Assembly (NCBI GenBank): GCA_947176545.1
Contig: CAMWRB010000002.1
Span: 1 to 23,571 of the forward strand
DNA: 23,571 bases
Direction of reading: 5' to 3'
Origin: an uncultured Porphyromonadaceae bacterium
GTDB lineage: Bacteria > Bacteroidota > Bacteroidia > Bacteroidales > Muribaculaceae
A program made the position numbers and the translations under genes. Within the stretch, counting starts at the first letter, position 1, and every line of letters starts with the position of its first letter. Shown here one piece after another: positions 14,152 through 23,537 of this stretch. The notes under the pieces were generated by a model. The model was not told the DNA's origin, ran no database searches, and worked only from the letters and a program-made list of their open reading frames with translations.

Positions 14152-14181
14152 TTTGATATGTAGAAAAAAATATATAAATTG
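14152..14181 (+). promoter_or_regulatory. Possible promoter for the Ig-like repeat gene pair
   Basis: TTTG (14152-14155), 19 bp spacer, TAAATTG (14175-14181): this is close to the Bacteroidota consensus but one T short in the -7 box. It lies between the preceding terminator and the start at 14233, where a promoter is needed. Confidence 0.4.
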
Positions 14182-14232
14182 CGGCATAAAACAAATTTTA
14201 TCATCCATTTACTTATAAACAACTGTACCAAT

Positions 14233-15555
14233 ATGCAGAAATTTCTACTTACGGTGGCTATTGCCGCCATGTCAGCCTCAGCATTCACAGCTCAGGCCGA
14301 AGTATTACCCCTCAGTAAAAACACCGAGCCCCGTCAGGGTGTAGTTGATAAATTCGGTTCTGTACGTATCTACAACCAGGGTGTTCCCGTTCCCAATCCC
14401 GAATGTAAGGAGACAGCCAAGCTCTATCTGAACGATGTCGTGTTGGATGAAATCGAATCAACCTCCAGCCGTGTGCAGCGTTTTATCATGCAGAGTGATG
14501 ATTGTTTCACTCTGAACTTCACCACTAAGGCTTATACCATGGGCGGTACTTATACGGTGACCGTTCCTGAAAATTTCGTTACTTACAATGATGGTGCCGA
14601 CTGCAATGCCGCCGGTGAATTCATATTCACAGTGCCCGAACCGGTTCATGTCATTTCCGAGCCGGAAGGTCCGTTTGTCAGCACAATGCCTAAGGATGTC
14701 ACACTGACATTCGAGGGTCTCAAGGAGGTGATTGACAACAAGAAGACCGGAAATGCAGACAGTGATTTCATCATACGTTTCGTACACCCGGACGGAGTTG
14801 TCATCCCGACCATCACCATCGAGGGTAATGTGATGCACCTCCACTTCGGTGCTGACGCCGAGAACCCCAACCCCGACCAACCCATGCCTGATGAAGAGAG
14901 TCTGATGCCTTATGCAGTCGAGGAGGAGGGCTATACCACCATCGGTAACTATCAGTTGATTTTCCCCGCCGGCACATTGACATACGTTACAGAGGATGGT
15001 ATGGAGTATCAGAACTTCCTGACTATGATAAACTGGTATATTCCCGCTGTTCCGATGCCTGTGTGCGAACCCGTGCAGGGCGAAGTGAAAGAGATTAAAG
15101 ACTTCTCAATCACACTTGAAGATGGATGGACATTCTCCACTGCTCTCATTATGCCTGCTGTATATAGTGTAGACGAGAATGGCGAACTCAGTAAGACAAA
15201 GGTTGCGTCTTTCACCCGTAAAGTTCCCGGTTCAGTCGCCGGTCTTACCACAGTAGAATATTCTTTGGCAAATGCCATCACAACTCCCGGTAAATATGCA
15301 GTCAAGGTAGGTAAAAGTTCGTTTAGTGCAGCCGGAGCCGATGGTAAGGCAGCCTACGCAAACTGTGATTACTGCTATTACTATACGATTGTTGATGATT
15401 TAACCGGTGTCGAGAGTGTCGCCGCCGAGGAACTTTGCGGTGACGTTTACACAGCAACCGGTATACTCGTAGGCCGTGGTCTCAGCCCCGAAGAGGTTTC
15501 GACCCTTCCCGCCGGTCTCTACATCGTAGGTGGCAAAAAAATCATTCGTCACTAA
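14233..15555 (+). CDS. Secreted Ig-like repeat protein with sorting tail (short paralogue)
   Basis: The ATG at 14233 gives a 440-residue protein with a good signal peptide (MQKFLLTVAIAAMSASAFTA, then QAEV); upstream in-frame TTG starts would bury it. Three beta-rich units of about 110-130 residues follow. Their landmarks are PNPECKETAKLYLND (unit 1), DVTLTFEGLKEVIDNKK (unit 2) and KDFSITLEDGWTF (unit 3). They align in the same order with units 3-5 of the next gene's product. The chain ends LPAGLYIVGGKKIIRH, a Por/T9SS-like tail. No catalytic motif is seen; a surface adhesin or structural role is inferred. The paralogue starts 15 bp downstream, so both are almost certainly on one transcript. 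Confidence 0.75.
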   Translation: MQKFLLTVAIAAMSASAFTAQAEVLPLSKNTEPRQGVVDKFGSVRIYNQGVPVPNPECKETAKLYLNDVVLDEIESTSSRVQRFIMQSDDCFTLNFTTKAYTMGGTYTVTVPENFVTYNDGADCNAAGEFIFTVPEPVHVISEPEGPFVSTMPKDVTLTFEGLKEVIDNKKTGNADSDFIIRFVHPDGVVIPTITIEGNVMHLHFGADAENPNPDQPMPDEESLMPYAVEEEGYTTIGNYQLIFPAGTLTYVTEDGMEYQNFLTMINWYIPAVPMPVCEPVQGEVKEIKDFSITLEDGWTFSTALIMPAVYSVDENGELSKTKVASFTRKVPGSVAGLTTVEYSLANAITTPGKYAVKVGKSSFSAAGADGKAAYANCDYCYYYTIVDDLTGVESVAAEELCGDVYTATGILVGRGLSPEEVSTLPAGLYIVGGKKIIRH

Positions 15556-15570
15556 TTCTCCCTTTATTAT

Positions 15571-17877
15571 ATGAATCTTATCAAATCATCTATTCTGACA
15601 CTGGCCGCATGTTGTGCGGCCGGTGTCTATGCGTCTGACGATGCCCGTATCGTTATCGGTTCTGTCAATCCGATACCCGGCAGCATCATCACCCAGTTCA
15701 ACCAGACCCGCATCACTCTGTCCGAGCCGATGGATGTGGCCACAGTTGAGCAAGTTGGCGCAATCAGCTATCAGGTAAAGGAATTCGGTGCTACGGGCAC
15801 AGTGACTCCGGGCTATCCCATCGAAGCTGTCAAGACTCGCAGCGGCGACATCAATCTGCAGTTTACCGAAGATGCAGCCTACGAGCTGATGGATGCCGGC
15901 AAATGGCCGGTTTCTGACCCGGGCGAGTATATCATCAGCATTCCCGAAGGTGCGCTCAAAGTGACTTCCACAGACGGCACGGTATATACCAACGACCTCA
16001 TAACTCTCTCATACAAACTGCTGGCACCGGTCTACTATGTCTCAACTCCCGATGCGGATGAGAAAGTGGCCGAGTTTGACAAGATTACTCTGCAGTTCCC
16101 GGAGTATGCGGATATGATAGTCAATAACGAGTTTGAAGTGACATTGCGCAATGCCGGCGGCGTCATCGTTCCTATGGGTGAACCTCAGGCTATAGAGAGT
16201 TTCCTTTCTATACCCGTGGCAAACGGCGTATGTTCAGACCCGGGCATATATACCTTCTACATGGCTCCCGGTTCAGTGACACTCGTAGGTAATGAGACGA
16301 AAGGCGAGCAGATAAATCCCGCTATTTCATTCTCGTTCGAATGTGTAGGCAATCAGTCAGTAGAGGTCAAGTCCATTTCTCCCAAGGAGGGTATCGTTGA
16401 ATTGTTGGCCGGTGTGACGGTTATCTACACAAAGGTTCCGAAGTCCAATCCGGATTGTAAGGAGACACTGAAAGTCTACCGTGACGAAAAGCTGATATTC
16501 GAGACTCCCAACGTGAGCAAGCGTGTACAGTTCGCTGTCGAGAATGACGACCCCAATATGGTGAACTTCTCATTCGGCGGTTCTGCCAAGGACTTCCTGC
16601 GTGACGCGGGCGTCTACCGCATTGAGGTGCCCGAAGCATTTCTGATGTTCGGTGAAGAACCCTTCAGACTCTATTCCGCTCCCCTGACGCTGGAGTATAT
16701 CATTCAGGAAGTGCCTAAATATACCGTTTCTCCGATTGTCGGTAATGTCGAGTCTCTCTCGGAGGTGACAATGACATTTGCCAACGTCGAGGAGGTAATC
16801 GACAACAAAGTGAAGCCCGACGACCAGGGCGACGGTGCGATTGAGCTGGTGGGCAAGAATTTTGACCCTGTACTCCCGGAGATTATCACAGCCGGCAACA
16901 CTGTCACATTCAAGTTCCCCGAGACATATACCGCTCCGGATAACTATACACTCTTCATCCCGTTCGGTACACTGACGCTGAAGAAGAGCAACGGTGAGGA
17001 GGTATTCTTCAACGGTACGACTCTCCAATATAGCATCAACAACTTCCCGGCTCCGACTGCCAATCCCGCTCCCGGTGAATATGAGTCTTTGGGCGAAATC
17101 ACAATGACGCTCGCTGATGGTTTGACCTACAACTCATGGTTTATGTCTACTTCACTGCGTGCACTGAACGAGAATGGTGAAGTTGGAAACGTTGTCGGCA
17201 AGTGGGACCCGAACCGCCTCGAGTCAGCCAGAGGGAAAAAGAGCATTACACTCTATCCTATGGATGATTATGACCTGGCTCCCGGCGACTATGTGTTGCG
17301 CTTTATCAAATCTACATTTATGGTAGATGTTGAGGAGGGTTATCCCTACGTGTCCGGTTTCAACAACAGTGAGCTTTCATACTACTACACTATTCTCCCG
17401 GCAGCCGCTACAGAGATGACTCCCGAATATGAGGAGGGTCATGAATTTATCGGTCAGCTCAGCTCATTCAACATATACTTTGAGAAGGCAGACAAGCTGG
17501 AGATTGTAGAGGGTGGCGCTCTTCCGGTGGTAACAAACGCTGAGGGCGAAGCCGTACAGACAGCTGTATCAGTAGCAGAGCTTAAAGACCGTGCAGGTCT
17601 GACTCTCGAGTTCAATCCTGCAATCGAGGCTATCGGTACATATGAAGTGACCATACCGGCAGGAATGCTCCGTCTTGACGGTCATGCCAATCCTGAATAT
17701 GTGCTGACATATAAGGTGAACGGTCAGTCAGCCGTCGAGGGCGTCAATGAGTCAGTTGTCGCCAATGTATACGGTATCGACGGTACTGTAGTGATGAGAA
17801 ACGCCGACAGTGCCGCTCTGCATCAGCTCCCCGCCGGCCTGTATATCATCAACGGCAAGAAAGTTGTAGTAAGATAA
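15571..17877 (+). CDS. Secreted Ig-like repeat protein with sorting tail (long paralogue)
   Basis: This is a 768-residue protein with a signal peptide (MNLIKSSILTLAACCAAGVY, cut near YAS). About six beta-sandwich-like units follow, roughly residues 25-150, 151-259, 260-380, 381-490, 491-608 and 609-718. Several close with a strand such as DPGEYIISIPEGALKV or DNYTLFIPFGTLTL, the pattern of SbsA/Big-type Ig-like repeats. Units 3-5 are homologous in order to the three units of the upstream protein; compare NPDCKETLKVY and EEVIDNKV. The C-terminus reads VYGIDGTVVMRN ... LPAGLYIINGKKVVVR, a Por/T9SS-type sorting tail. No enzyme motif is present. A 9-bp repeat array begins directly at its stop codon and a bidirectional terminator follows. 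Confidence 0.75.
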   Translation: MNLIKSSILTLAACCAAGVYASDDARIVIGSVNPIPGSIITQFNQTRITLSEPMDVATVEQVGAISYQVKEFGATGTVTPGYPIEAVKTRSGDINLQFTEDAAYELMDAGKWPVSDPGEYIISIPEGALKVTSTDGTVYTNDLITLSYKLLAPVYYVSTPDADEKVAEFDKITLQFPEYADMIVNNEFEVTLRNAGGVIVPMGEPQAIESFLSIPVANGVCSDPGIYTFYMAPGSVTLVGNETKGEQINPAISFSFECVGNQSVEVKSISPKEGIVELLAGVTVIYTKVPKSNPDCKETLKVYRDEKLIFETPNVSKRVQFAVENDDPNMVNFSFGGSAKDFLRDAGVYRIEVPEAFLMFGEEPFRLYSAPLTLEYIIQEVPKYTVSPIVGNVESLSEVTMTFANVEEVIDNKVKPDDQGDGAIELVGKNFDPVLPEIITAGNTVTFKFPETYTAPDNYTLFIPFGTLTLKKSNGEEVFFNGTTLQYSINNFPAPTANPAPGEYESLGEITMTLADGLTYNSWFMSTSLRALNENGEVGNVVGKWDPNRLESARGKKSITLYPMDDYDLAPGDYVLRFIKSTFMVDVEEGYPYVSGFNNSELSYYYTILPAAATEMTPEYEEGHEFIGQLSSFNIYFEKADKLEIVEGGALPVVTNAEGEAVQTAVSVAELKDRAGLTLEFNPAIEAIGTYEVTIPAGMLRLDGHANPEYVLTYKVNGQSAVEGVNESVVANVYGIDGTVVMRNADSAALHQLPAGLYIINGKKVVVR

Positions 17878-17948
17878 TCAGACAGGTCTGAAAAGTCTGA
17901 CGGGTCTGACAGGTCGGACCCGTCTGACAGGTCAGAATAGTCAGATAA
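17877..17948 (+). repeat. 9-bp tandem repeat (GTCTGANNN) directly after the stop codon
   Basis: Eight contiguous 9-bp units run from the last base of the stop codon to 17948: TCAGACAG-type at 17877, then GTCTGAAAA, GTCTGACGG, GTCTGACAG, GTCGGACCC, GTCTGACAG, GTCAGAATA and GTCAGATAA. The register is exact although the units diverge. Units can pair with one another (GTCTGAC with GTCAGA-type units), so the RNA could fold. Confidence 0.9.
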
Positions 17949-17952
17949 TAGT

Positions 17953-17989
17953 AAGACCTCATCCCGGTAGATTTCGGGATGAGGTCTTA
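17953..17989. terminator. Bidirectional terminator between the Ig-like gene and mscL
   Basis: AAGACCTCATCCCG (17953-17966) and CGGGATGAGGTCTT (17975-17988) form a perfect 14-bp stem with an 8-nt loop. The two genes converge here and AT-rich sequence lies on both sides, so it can serve both strands. Confidence 0.85.
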
Positions 17990-18013
17990 TTATTTCTGCT
18001 CCTGCAGCCGGGG

Positions 18014-18454
18014 TTATTTGGCGTTCTGCTGCTTGAGGAGGTCTCGTATTTCGGTGAGCAGCACTTCCTCCTTGGTGGGGTCGGGTGCCGGTTCGGGTGC
18101 GGCGGGCTCCTCCTCTTTCTTCTTGAGCTTCATCACGACGCGCAGGGCGACGAAGATGGAGAGAGCGATGATGAAGAAGTCGACTACATTCTGTATGAAC
18201 ATACCGTAGTTGATAGCAACCTCTTCGACCGCCTCGACACCGGCGGCTGTTGCCTCATGGCCCTCCGTGAGGACATACTTCAGGTTCTTGAAGTCGGCAC
18301 CACCCGTGCAGATGGAGACTACCGGCATGATAATGTCATTGACCAGTGAAGAAACTATCTTGCCGAACGCACCGCCGATGATAACACCGACAGCCATGTC
18401 GACCACATTGCCTTTCATGGCAAATTCTTTAAAATCAGTTAAAAATTTTCCCAT
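18014..18454 (-). CDS. mscL: Large-conductance mechanosensitive channel MscL
   Basis: MscL is a homopentameric inner-membrane channel that opens under membrane tension and releases solutes during hypo-osmotic shock. The ATG at 18452-18454 gives 146 residues beginning [20 protein letters not shown], the conserved N-terminal helix. The first membrane helix (about 16-45) has [20 protein letters not shown] periplasmic loop follows, then the second helix (about 88-110, [18 protein letters not shown]). The cytoplasmic part has a charged KKKEEEP stretch, a Pro/Ala linker and the C-terminal bundle helix ([14 protein letters not shown]). Length and all regions are normal. Starts further upstream would add 28 unconserved residues and are rejected. 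A TACTTTTG promoter element lies 38 bp upstream; the gene is a single unit. Confidence 0.97.
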   Translation of the reverse strand: MGKFLTDFKEFAMKGNVVDMAVGVIIGGAFGKIVSSLVNDIIMPVVSICTGGADFKNLKYVLTEGHEATAAGVEAVEEVAINYGMFIQNVVDFFIIALSIFVALRVVMKLKKKEEEPAAPEPAPDPTKEEVLLTEIRDLLKQQNAK

Positions 18455-18491
18455 TTTGTAATACAATTTATAGTGTTGTTTGTTATATAAA

Positions 18492-18499
18492 CAAAAGTA
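18492..18499 (-). promoter_or_regulatory. Putative mscL promoter element (TACTTTTG)
   Basis: On the minus strand TACTTTTG is an exact TAnnTTTG match. It would start transcription near 18486, about 32 nt before the mscL ATG. The -33 region is T-rich without a clear TTTG. Confidence 0.5.
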
Positions 18500-18557
18500 G
18501 ATGGTTGCGAAGATATAAAAATCTCTGCTTTTTAGCATAAAATATAGAAAAAAATGC

Positions 18558-18565
18558 TAATTTTG
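18558..18565 (+). promoter_or_regulatory. Putative GAPDH promoter element (TAATTTTG) and long leader
   Basis: TAATTTTG matches TAnnTTTG exactly and runs on into CAGTTGCAG, much like the promoter at 12402. It would give a leader of about 200 nt. The 315-bp gap between mscL and the GAPDH gene thus holds two divergent promoter elements and this leader, with AT-rich sequence next to the ATG; no ORF is seen in it. Confidence 0.55.
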
Positions 18566-18760
18566 CAGTTGCAGTCACCGGATTTGTGTATAATAATTGC
18601 ACATAAGGTGTATATCTACAGGATTATAACAACCAAAACGGTCAATTAGCTTTATGCAAAAGCGTAGTCGATAGCCGTTCAAGGTCTCAATCGACTGAAC
18701 AGTAAAGAAATATAGTTTAATAATATATAAATTTATCAAACAACAAACCCAAAATAATAA

Positions 18761-19780
<1,020 letters not shown>

Positions 19781-19803
19781 TATTTTTAGTCGCTCATGGT
19801 TCT

Positions 19804-19842
19804 CCGGGCTGTGCCCCCTTACGGGGCGCGGCCCGGCTTTTT
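19804..19842 (+). terminator. Intrinsic terminator of the GAPDH gene
   Basis: A 14-bp, very GC-rich stem pairs 19804-19817 with 19823-19836 (two G-U pairs) around a CTTAC loop. It is followed by CTTTTTG. Confidence 0.9.
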
Positions 19843-19864
19843 GTTAAGATATGACAGCCGGGAT

Positions 19865-19940
19865 AGCTATCTCAGCTATTTTAGCTGTTATAGCTGTTAT
19901 AGCTACTTCAGCTATTATCGCTATCGCAGCTGGTTTGGCT
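19865..19940 (+). repeat. 9-bp tandem repeat with AGCT cores
   Basis: AGCT occurs at 19865, 19874, 19883, 19892, 19901, 19910 and 19928, with CGCT at 19919 and GGCT at 19937, always exactly 9 bp apart. The rest of each unit varies. The array is bracketed by a 10-bp direct repeat GCCGGGATAG at 19857-19866 and 19941-19950. It lies in the gap between the GAPDH and amylase genes, which has no credible ORF. Confidence 0.88.
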
Positions 19941-19956
19941 GCCGGGATAGAAAGAG

Positions 19957-19991
19957 GAGAGGGTGTGTCCGGATTGCGGACACACCCTCTC
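19957..19991. terminator. Perfect 15-bp hairpin downstream of the amylase gene
   Basis: GAGAGGGTGTGTCCG (19957-19971) and CGGACACACCCTCTC (19977-19991) form a perfect stem with a 5-nt loop, 46 bp past the amylase stop. On the minus strand a pyrimidine-rich CTCTTTCT follows. A second palindrome, GCTCTGACG with CGTCAGAGC (20006-20024), lies between it and the gene. Confidence 0.75.
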
Positions 19992-20036
19992 GGCTGTTTA
20001 TTCGGGCTCTGACGGCGTCAGAGCGGTCGTGACGGA

Positions 20037-23000
20037 TTAGATTATTACTTTGGTGCCATTGACGATGTAGAGGCCTTTATTGAGGTCGTCGATGATATTG
20101 ACACCTTCGGTGATATGGCGTATCTGCATTGTGCCGTCGATACCGTAGATGGCTACATTGGTTTCAACGTCGGAGATGATGACCAGAGCACCGTTGATGA
20201 CACTTACCTGCTGAGTTGCTGTCAGGATGGGTGTCGCGGAGGTGGCAAACTCCGAGTCGAGACCATTGACGGTATAGATACCGTTGTGTTTGAACTCGAA
20301 GTCACCGGTCTGATTGCCGTTGCCACCGCTGCCGTTGTTGAAGATAATCTTGCCGTTGGCAAGGGGTTCTTCGCTTGTGAATAAGAAGACAAAGAGATTC
20401 TTGCCCTGATATTGCTGACGCTCGGTGAGCTGCTTGCCGGGCCAAGCGCCTGAGAAGGAGTTACCCTCGGTATGCTTGTCATCCCAGCAGTAGGCGTATA
20501 CCGTCGGCCAGTTGCTGTTCGTATTGTCGAAGAATGCGTAATAATTGGTGTCGTCGACTACGGGTACGTCGGTGTATGTGTAGACAAACTTGCTTCGAGT
20601 TTCGCCGACAGCATTGCGTGCGTAGACGTTGATGGTGGTTGTTTTGGTCAGATGTATCGGTGCCGTGTACTTGGTGCTTGAAGCTGAAGCCTCCTTGCCG
20701 TCGAGAGTATAGTAAATGTCCGTGGCGGGCGTTACTGAGAGGGTGACGTCGATGGGTGAGCTGAAGGTAGTGCCGGAAGCGGGATTTGCACGGATAACCG
20801 GAGCTTTCGGACCCTCGTTTACATCAATCTTCTTGAAGTTGCTGCCACCGTCATACTCGAAGTAAGCGTCGGCGGTGATACCGATGATGTCATCTGTCTG
20901 AGCGTTGCCATTGTTGAAGATGACATTGACGGTTTCGGCATCGAATGTCTCGTAGTAGAATGTTCTGCCGTCTATCTCCTTGGTCTTGTTGAGCTTGTTG
21001 CCCGGCCAGGCCGCTGTAAGGGTTTTGGCATCATTCCATGCATACATATTTGCTCCGGAGATGTTCGCACCGTTCATGCCTGTGACGTTGATGGTGATGG
21101 CCGCGTTGGGGTCAGCCTTTCTGTATGTCACGGTGCCGCTGTATGTGTCAGCTGTCCATGTGACATTGATGGACTCACCGATAGCCATATTTGAACCGAT
21201 AGTGAATGTCTTTGTCTCACCGGCGTTGAGTGTGACGGCAGAGCCGTTGCCCACCTTGTATGAGCCTTTCTGAGCGTCTATGAGTGAAGCGGTGACGGTA
21301 AGTGTCTCTGTAGTGAACGAGCCACCGTCGGGAGAGAATGATACTCTCGGAGTCTGAGAGGGGTCGTATGGTTCGGTGTCACGCACGGTCTGAGTGTCGC
21401 CGGCCTCCTGATTTCCATCGTATGAGAGCTGGGGAGCCTTGACGGATGATGATGTATATATGAACTGACCGTCATTGCCAATCTTGCCGGGACCGTTGAG
21501 TACGTATACACGGAGGTTGCCCTGACCGGAGCACTTGGCTGTGAGGGTGCCGTTGGTGACATTCTGCACGTCGCCTGTGACGGCATCAACATATTTACCG
21601 TTGAGTACGCCGGTGAATGTGGCGTCTCCGGAGACTGTGACAAGGACGTATGAGTCTACCTTGCTGTCGGTATAACGGCGTTTGAACGCCATCTTGCCGG
21701 AGCAACCGTCGGTGGAATACTGGCCTTTGCGAAGAGCCGGGACAGCAGCGCGAATCTTGTTGAGGCGCTGCAGGTGGAGAGCCAGAGGATGTGAGAGAGA
21801 GGCGGCGAGGTTGCCGGTGGCATCCGTGTATACACCGAAGTCAGAAGTCTTGACCGAGCCGGTCAGGTAGCCGCCGTAGTATGCGCGGGCGGTATTCTTA
21901 AGGGGTTCGAGAGCACCCTTGTCGATGATTGAGCCTTTACGGAAATAGGTCTCCGTGCCCTGCCAGATACAGGGGATACCGCGCCATGTGAACATGAGCG
22001 AGAGGTTTTCGGCCCATTCGTTGAGTGAGCCGCCGAAGCTCTTCGTATCCCAGTTGTTGGGACCGTAGTCATGGCCGTCTACATATACGACGTTCCATGT
22101 CGCATCGTTATAGTAGTCATCCTGCGAGCGAACGCCGAATGCATTCTCGGCGTGGTGGAAACGCCAGTGCATCGGGAAGTCGATGACGTTGAATCCCGAG
22201 TGCTGAGAATAGTCGGGTGTATGGTAATTGTTGCCCTGGAGCCAAGCGTTGTTGCTGTGCTTGATTTTACCTTTGCCCAGATAATCGTCAGCCTGCTGGA
22301 GCACGGATTTGGCATTGACATGGTCACCGGTCGAGCCTTCCATGACAACGTAGTTGTCCCATGAAGACTCGCTGTAATCCCAGGGATAATCCTTATCCTC
22401 TTTCCAAGTGTAGAAGCAGGGTGAGCAGTTGTAGTTGCCGTCACGGTAGATTACCTCCTCGGCACGAGCGCAGACCTCGCCGAACATATAGAAGGGAGTG
22501 TTGCCGCGCTTGGCGATAGCCTCAGCTGACTTGGCAGCCTCGTGGAGCTGCGGAATGAAAGCCTTGTTGAATGTCAGACGTGCGATATGGCCTGATGTGT
22601 CGATACGGAATCCGTCCACACCCATCTTGATAAACTTGGAGTAGCAGTCTACGATATAATTGGATGTAGCGGGGTTTTCGGTATTGAGGTCTACGCAGTC
22701 GCCGGCTATCTGTCCCCACCAACGTGAGGGGTCGTCCCAGTTGAAGTGAGCGTAGTGGTGCCAGTAGTTGTGCGTATCCTGGTTTTGTCCGCGGGTGTTC
22801 TTCATCAGGCCGAGACGGTGGCTGTACTGTTCGCCCGGTTCGAGGCTGTAGTAGTTGGCGGGGAGTTTGGAGTTGGGGTGCAACTTCATTGACTTGTCAA
22901 TGTTGCTCATGTTCTTGGTATAATCCTTGACGAACATCGGGCAGAGTGTCTCCTCACCGAAATTGCCGGTGTGCTGGAGCACGATGTCGAGAATGAGCTT

Positions 23001-23426
23001 CATTCCCTTGGCGTGAACAGCGTCGATAAGAGTCTGGAATTTTACATCTTCGCTCTCATAGCGCGGGTCTACCTTCTTGAAATCGAAAGCATGGTAGCCG
23101 TGATAGTCGAGTCCGGACGCATTTTCAACTACGGGAGTAATCCAGATGGCTGTGAAACCGAGAGCCTTGATGTAATCGAGTTTCTCGATAAGGCCTTTGA
23201 AGTCACCGCGCCATTCGGGGTCGTTCTGATTGAGTACGCCATCCCAACAATAAGTGTTGTTGGAGTGGTCGCCGTCGTAGAAACGGGTGGTCATCGCGAA
23301 GTAGATGGTCTCATCGCGAAAGTCAGTGCGGTCACCGATGAAAGTGGCTGCATTGGCGGAGGCGAAGCTGCCGCTCAGAGCTGTGAGCGTGAGCAGACCT
23401 GCGGCCAATTTTTTTAAGTAATTCAT
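20037..23426 (-). CDS. Secreted multidomain GH13 alpha-amylase with starch-binding modules and sorting tail
   Basis: The 1129-residue enzyme should hydrolyse alpha-1,4-glucans such as starch outside the cell. After a signal peptide (about 1-26) comes a GH13 catalytic barrel with the four conserved regions: DIVLQHTGN, GVDGFRIDTSGH (nucleophile D276), MFGEVCA (acid/base E317) and YVDGHDYG (D453). A C-terminal beta domain, about 575-645, follows. Then come an Ig-like domain (about 692-773), a CBM26-like starch-binding module (776-868: YAWND, AWPG, VIFNNG), a CHB_HEX_C-type domain (874-953: IYYTLDGKEAS) and a second CBM26-like module (961-1054: YAYCWDD, AWPGKQL, IIFNNGSG). The last 70 residues end in LNKGLYIVNGTKVII, a Por/T9SS-type tail. 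No SusC/SusD genes adjoin it inside the window. The start at 23424-23426 fits the signal peptide. Confidence 0.93.
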   Translation of the reverse strand: MNYLKKLAAGLLTLTALSGSFASANAATFIGDRTDFRDETIYFAMTTRFYDGDHSNNTYCWDGVLNQNDPEWRGDFKGLIEKLDYIKALGFTAIWITPVVENASGLDYHGYHAFDFKKVDPRYESEDVKFQTLIDAVHAKGMKLILDIVLQHTGNFGEETLCPMFVKDYTKNMSNIDKSMKLHPNSKLPANYYSLEPGEQYSHRLGLMKNTRGQNQDTHNYWHHYAHFNWDDPSRWWGQIAGDCVDLNTENPATSNYIVDCYSKFIKMGVDGFRIDTSGHIARLTFNKAFIPQLHEAAKSAEAIAKRGNTPFYMFGEVCARAEEVIYRDGNYNCSPCFYTWKEDKDYPWDYSESSWDNYVVMEGSTGDHVNAKSVLQQADDYLGKGKIKHSNNAWLQGNNYHTPDYSQHSGFNVIDFPMHWRFHHAENAFGVRSQDDYYNDATWNVVYVDGHDYGPNNWDTKSFGGSLNEWAENLSLMFTWRGIPCIWQGTETYFRKGSIIDKGALEPLKNTARAYYGGYLTGSVKTSDFGVYTDATGNLAASLSHPLALHLQRLNKIRAAVPALRKGQYSTDGCSGKMAFKRRYTDSKVDSYVLVTVSGDATFTGVLNGKYVDAVTGDVQNVTNGTLTAKCSGQGNLRVYVLNGPGKIGNDGQFIYTSSSVKAPQLSYDGNQEAGDTQTVRDTEPYDPSQTPRVSFSPDGGSFTTETLTVTASLIDAQKGSYKVGNGSAVTLNAGETKTFTIGSNMAIGESINVTWTADTYSGTVTYRKADPNAAITINVTGMNGANISGANMYAWNDAKTLTAAWPGNKLNKTKEIDGRTFYYETFDAETVNVIFNNGNAQTDDIIGITADAYFEYDGGSNFKKIDVNEGPKAPVIRANPASGTTFSSPIDVTLSVTPATDIYYTLDGKEASASSTKYTAPIHLTKTTTINVYARNAVGETRSKFVYTYTDVPVVDDTNYYAFFDNTNSNWPTVYAYCWDDKHTEGNSFSGAWPGKQLTERQQYQGKNLFVFLFTSEEPLANGKIIFNNGSGGNGNQTGDFEFKHNGIYTVNGLDSEFATSATPILTATQQVSVINGALVIISDVETNVAIYGIDGTMQIRHITEGVNIIDDLNKGLYIVNGTKVII

Positions 23427-23524
23427 GTAAGTTAAAAGTATTTAGTTAAAAACCGAAATAATCGTATGAGTGTAAGTGTCGAAATATCACCTTTGCCGGA
23501 GTGCCGACCGCGGTGTGCGGCAGA

Positions 23525-23537
23525 ACCGAAGTTCGGT
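23525..23537. other. Palindrome upstream of the amylase gene
   Basis: ACCGAAGTTCGGT is a 13-bp palindrome with one central base, about 100 bp before the amylase start. It could be an operator or a small hairpin. No TAnnTTTG promoter was found in the 145 bp upstream of the gene. Confidence 0.3.

Noticed and set aside
18666..18700. H-type pseudoknot in the GAPDH leader
   Set aside because: The second stem's 3' strand follows the first stem's 3' strand with no linking loop, which does not fit the geometry of a classical pseudoknot; alternative hairpins are more reasonable.
20037..23426. Complete polysaccharide utilisation locus
   Set aside because: No SusC/SusD pair, regulator or further glycosidase is present in the window; only one amylase is seen.
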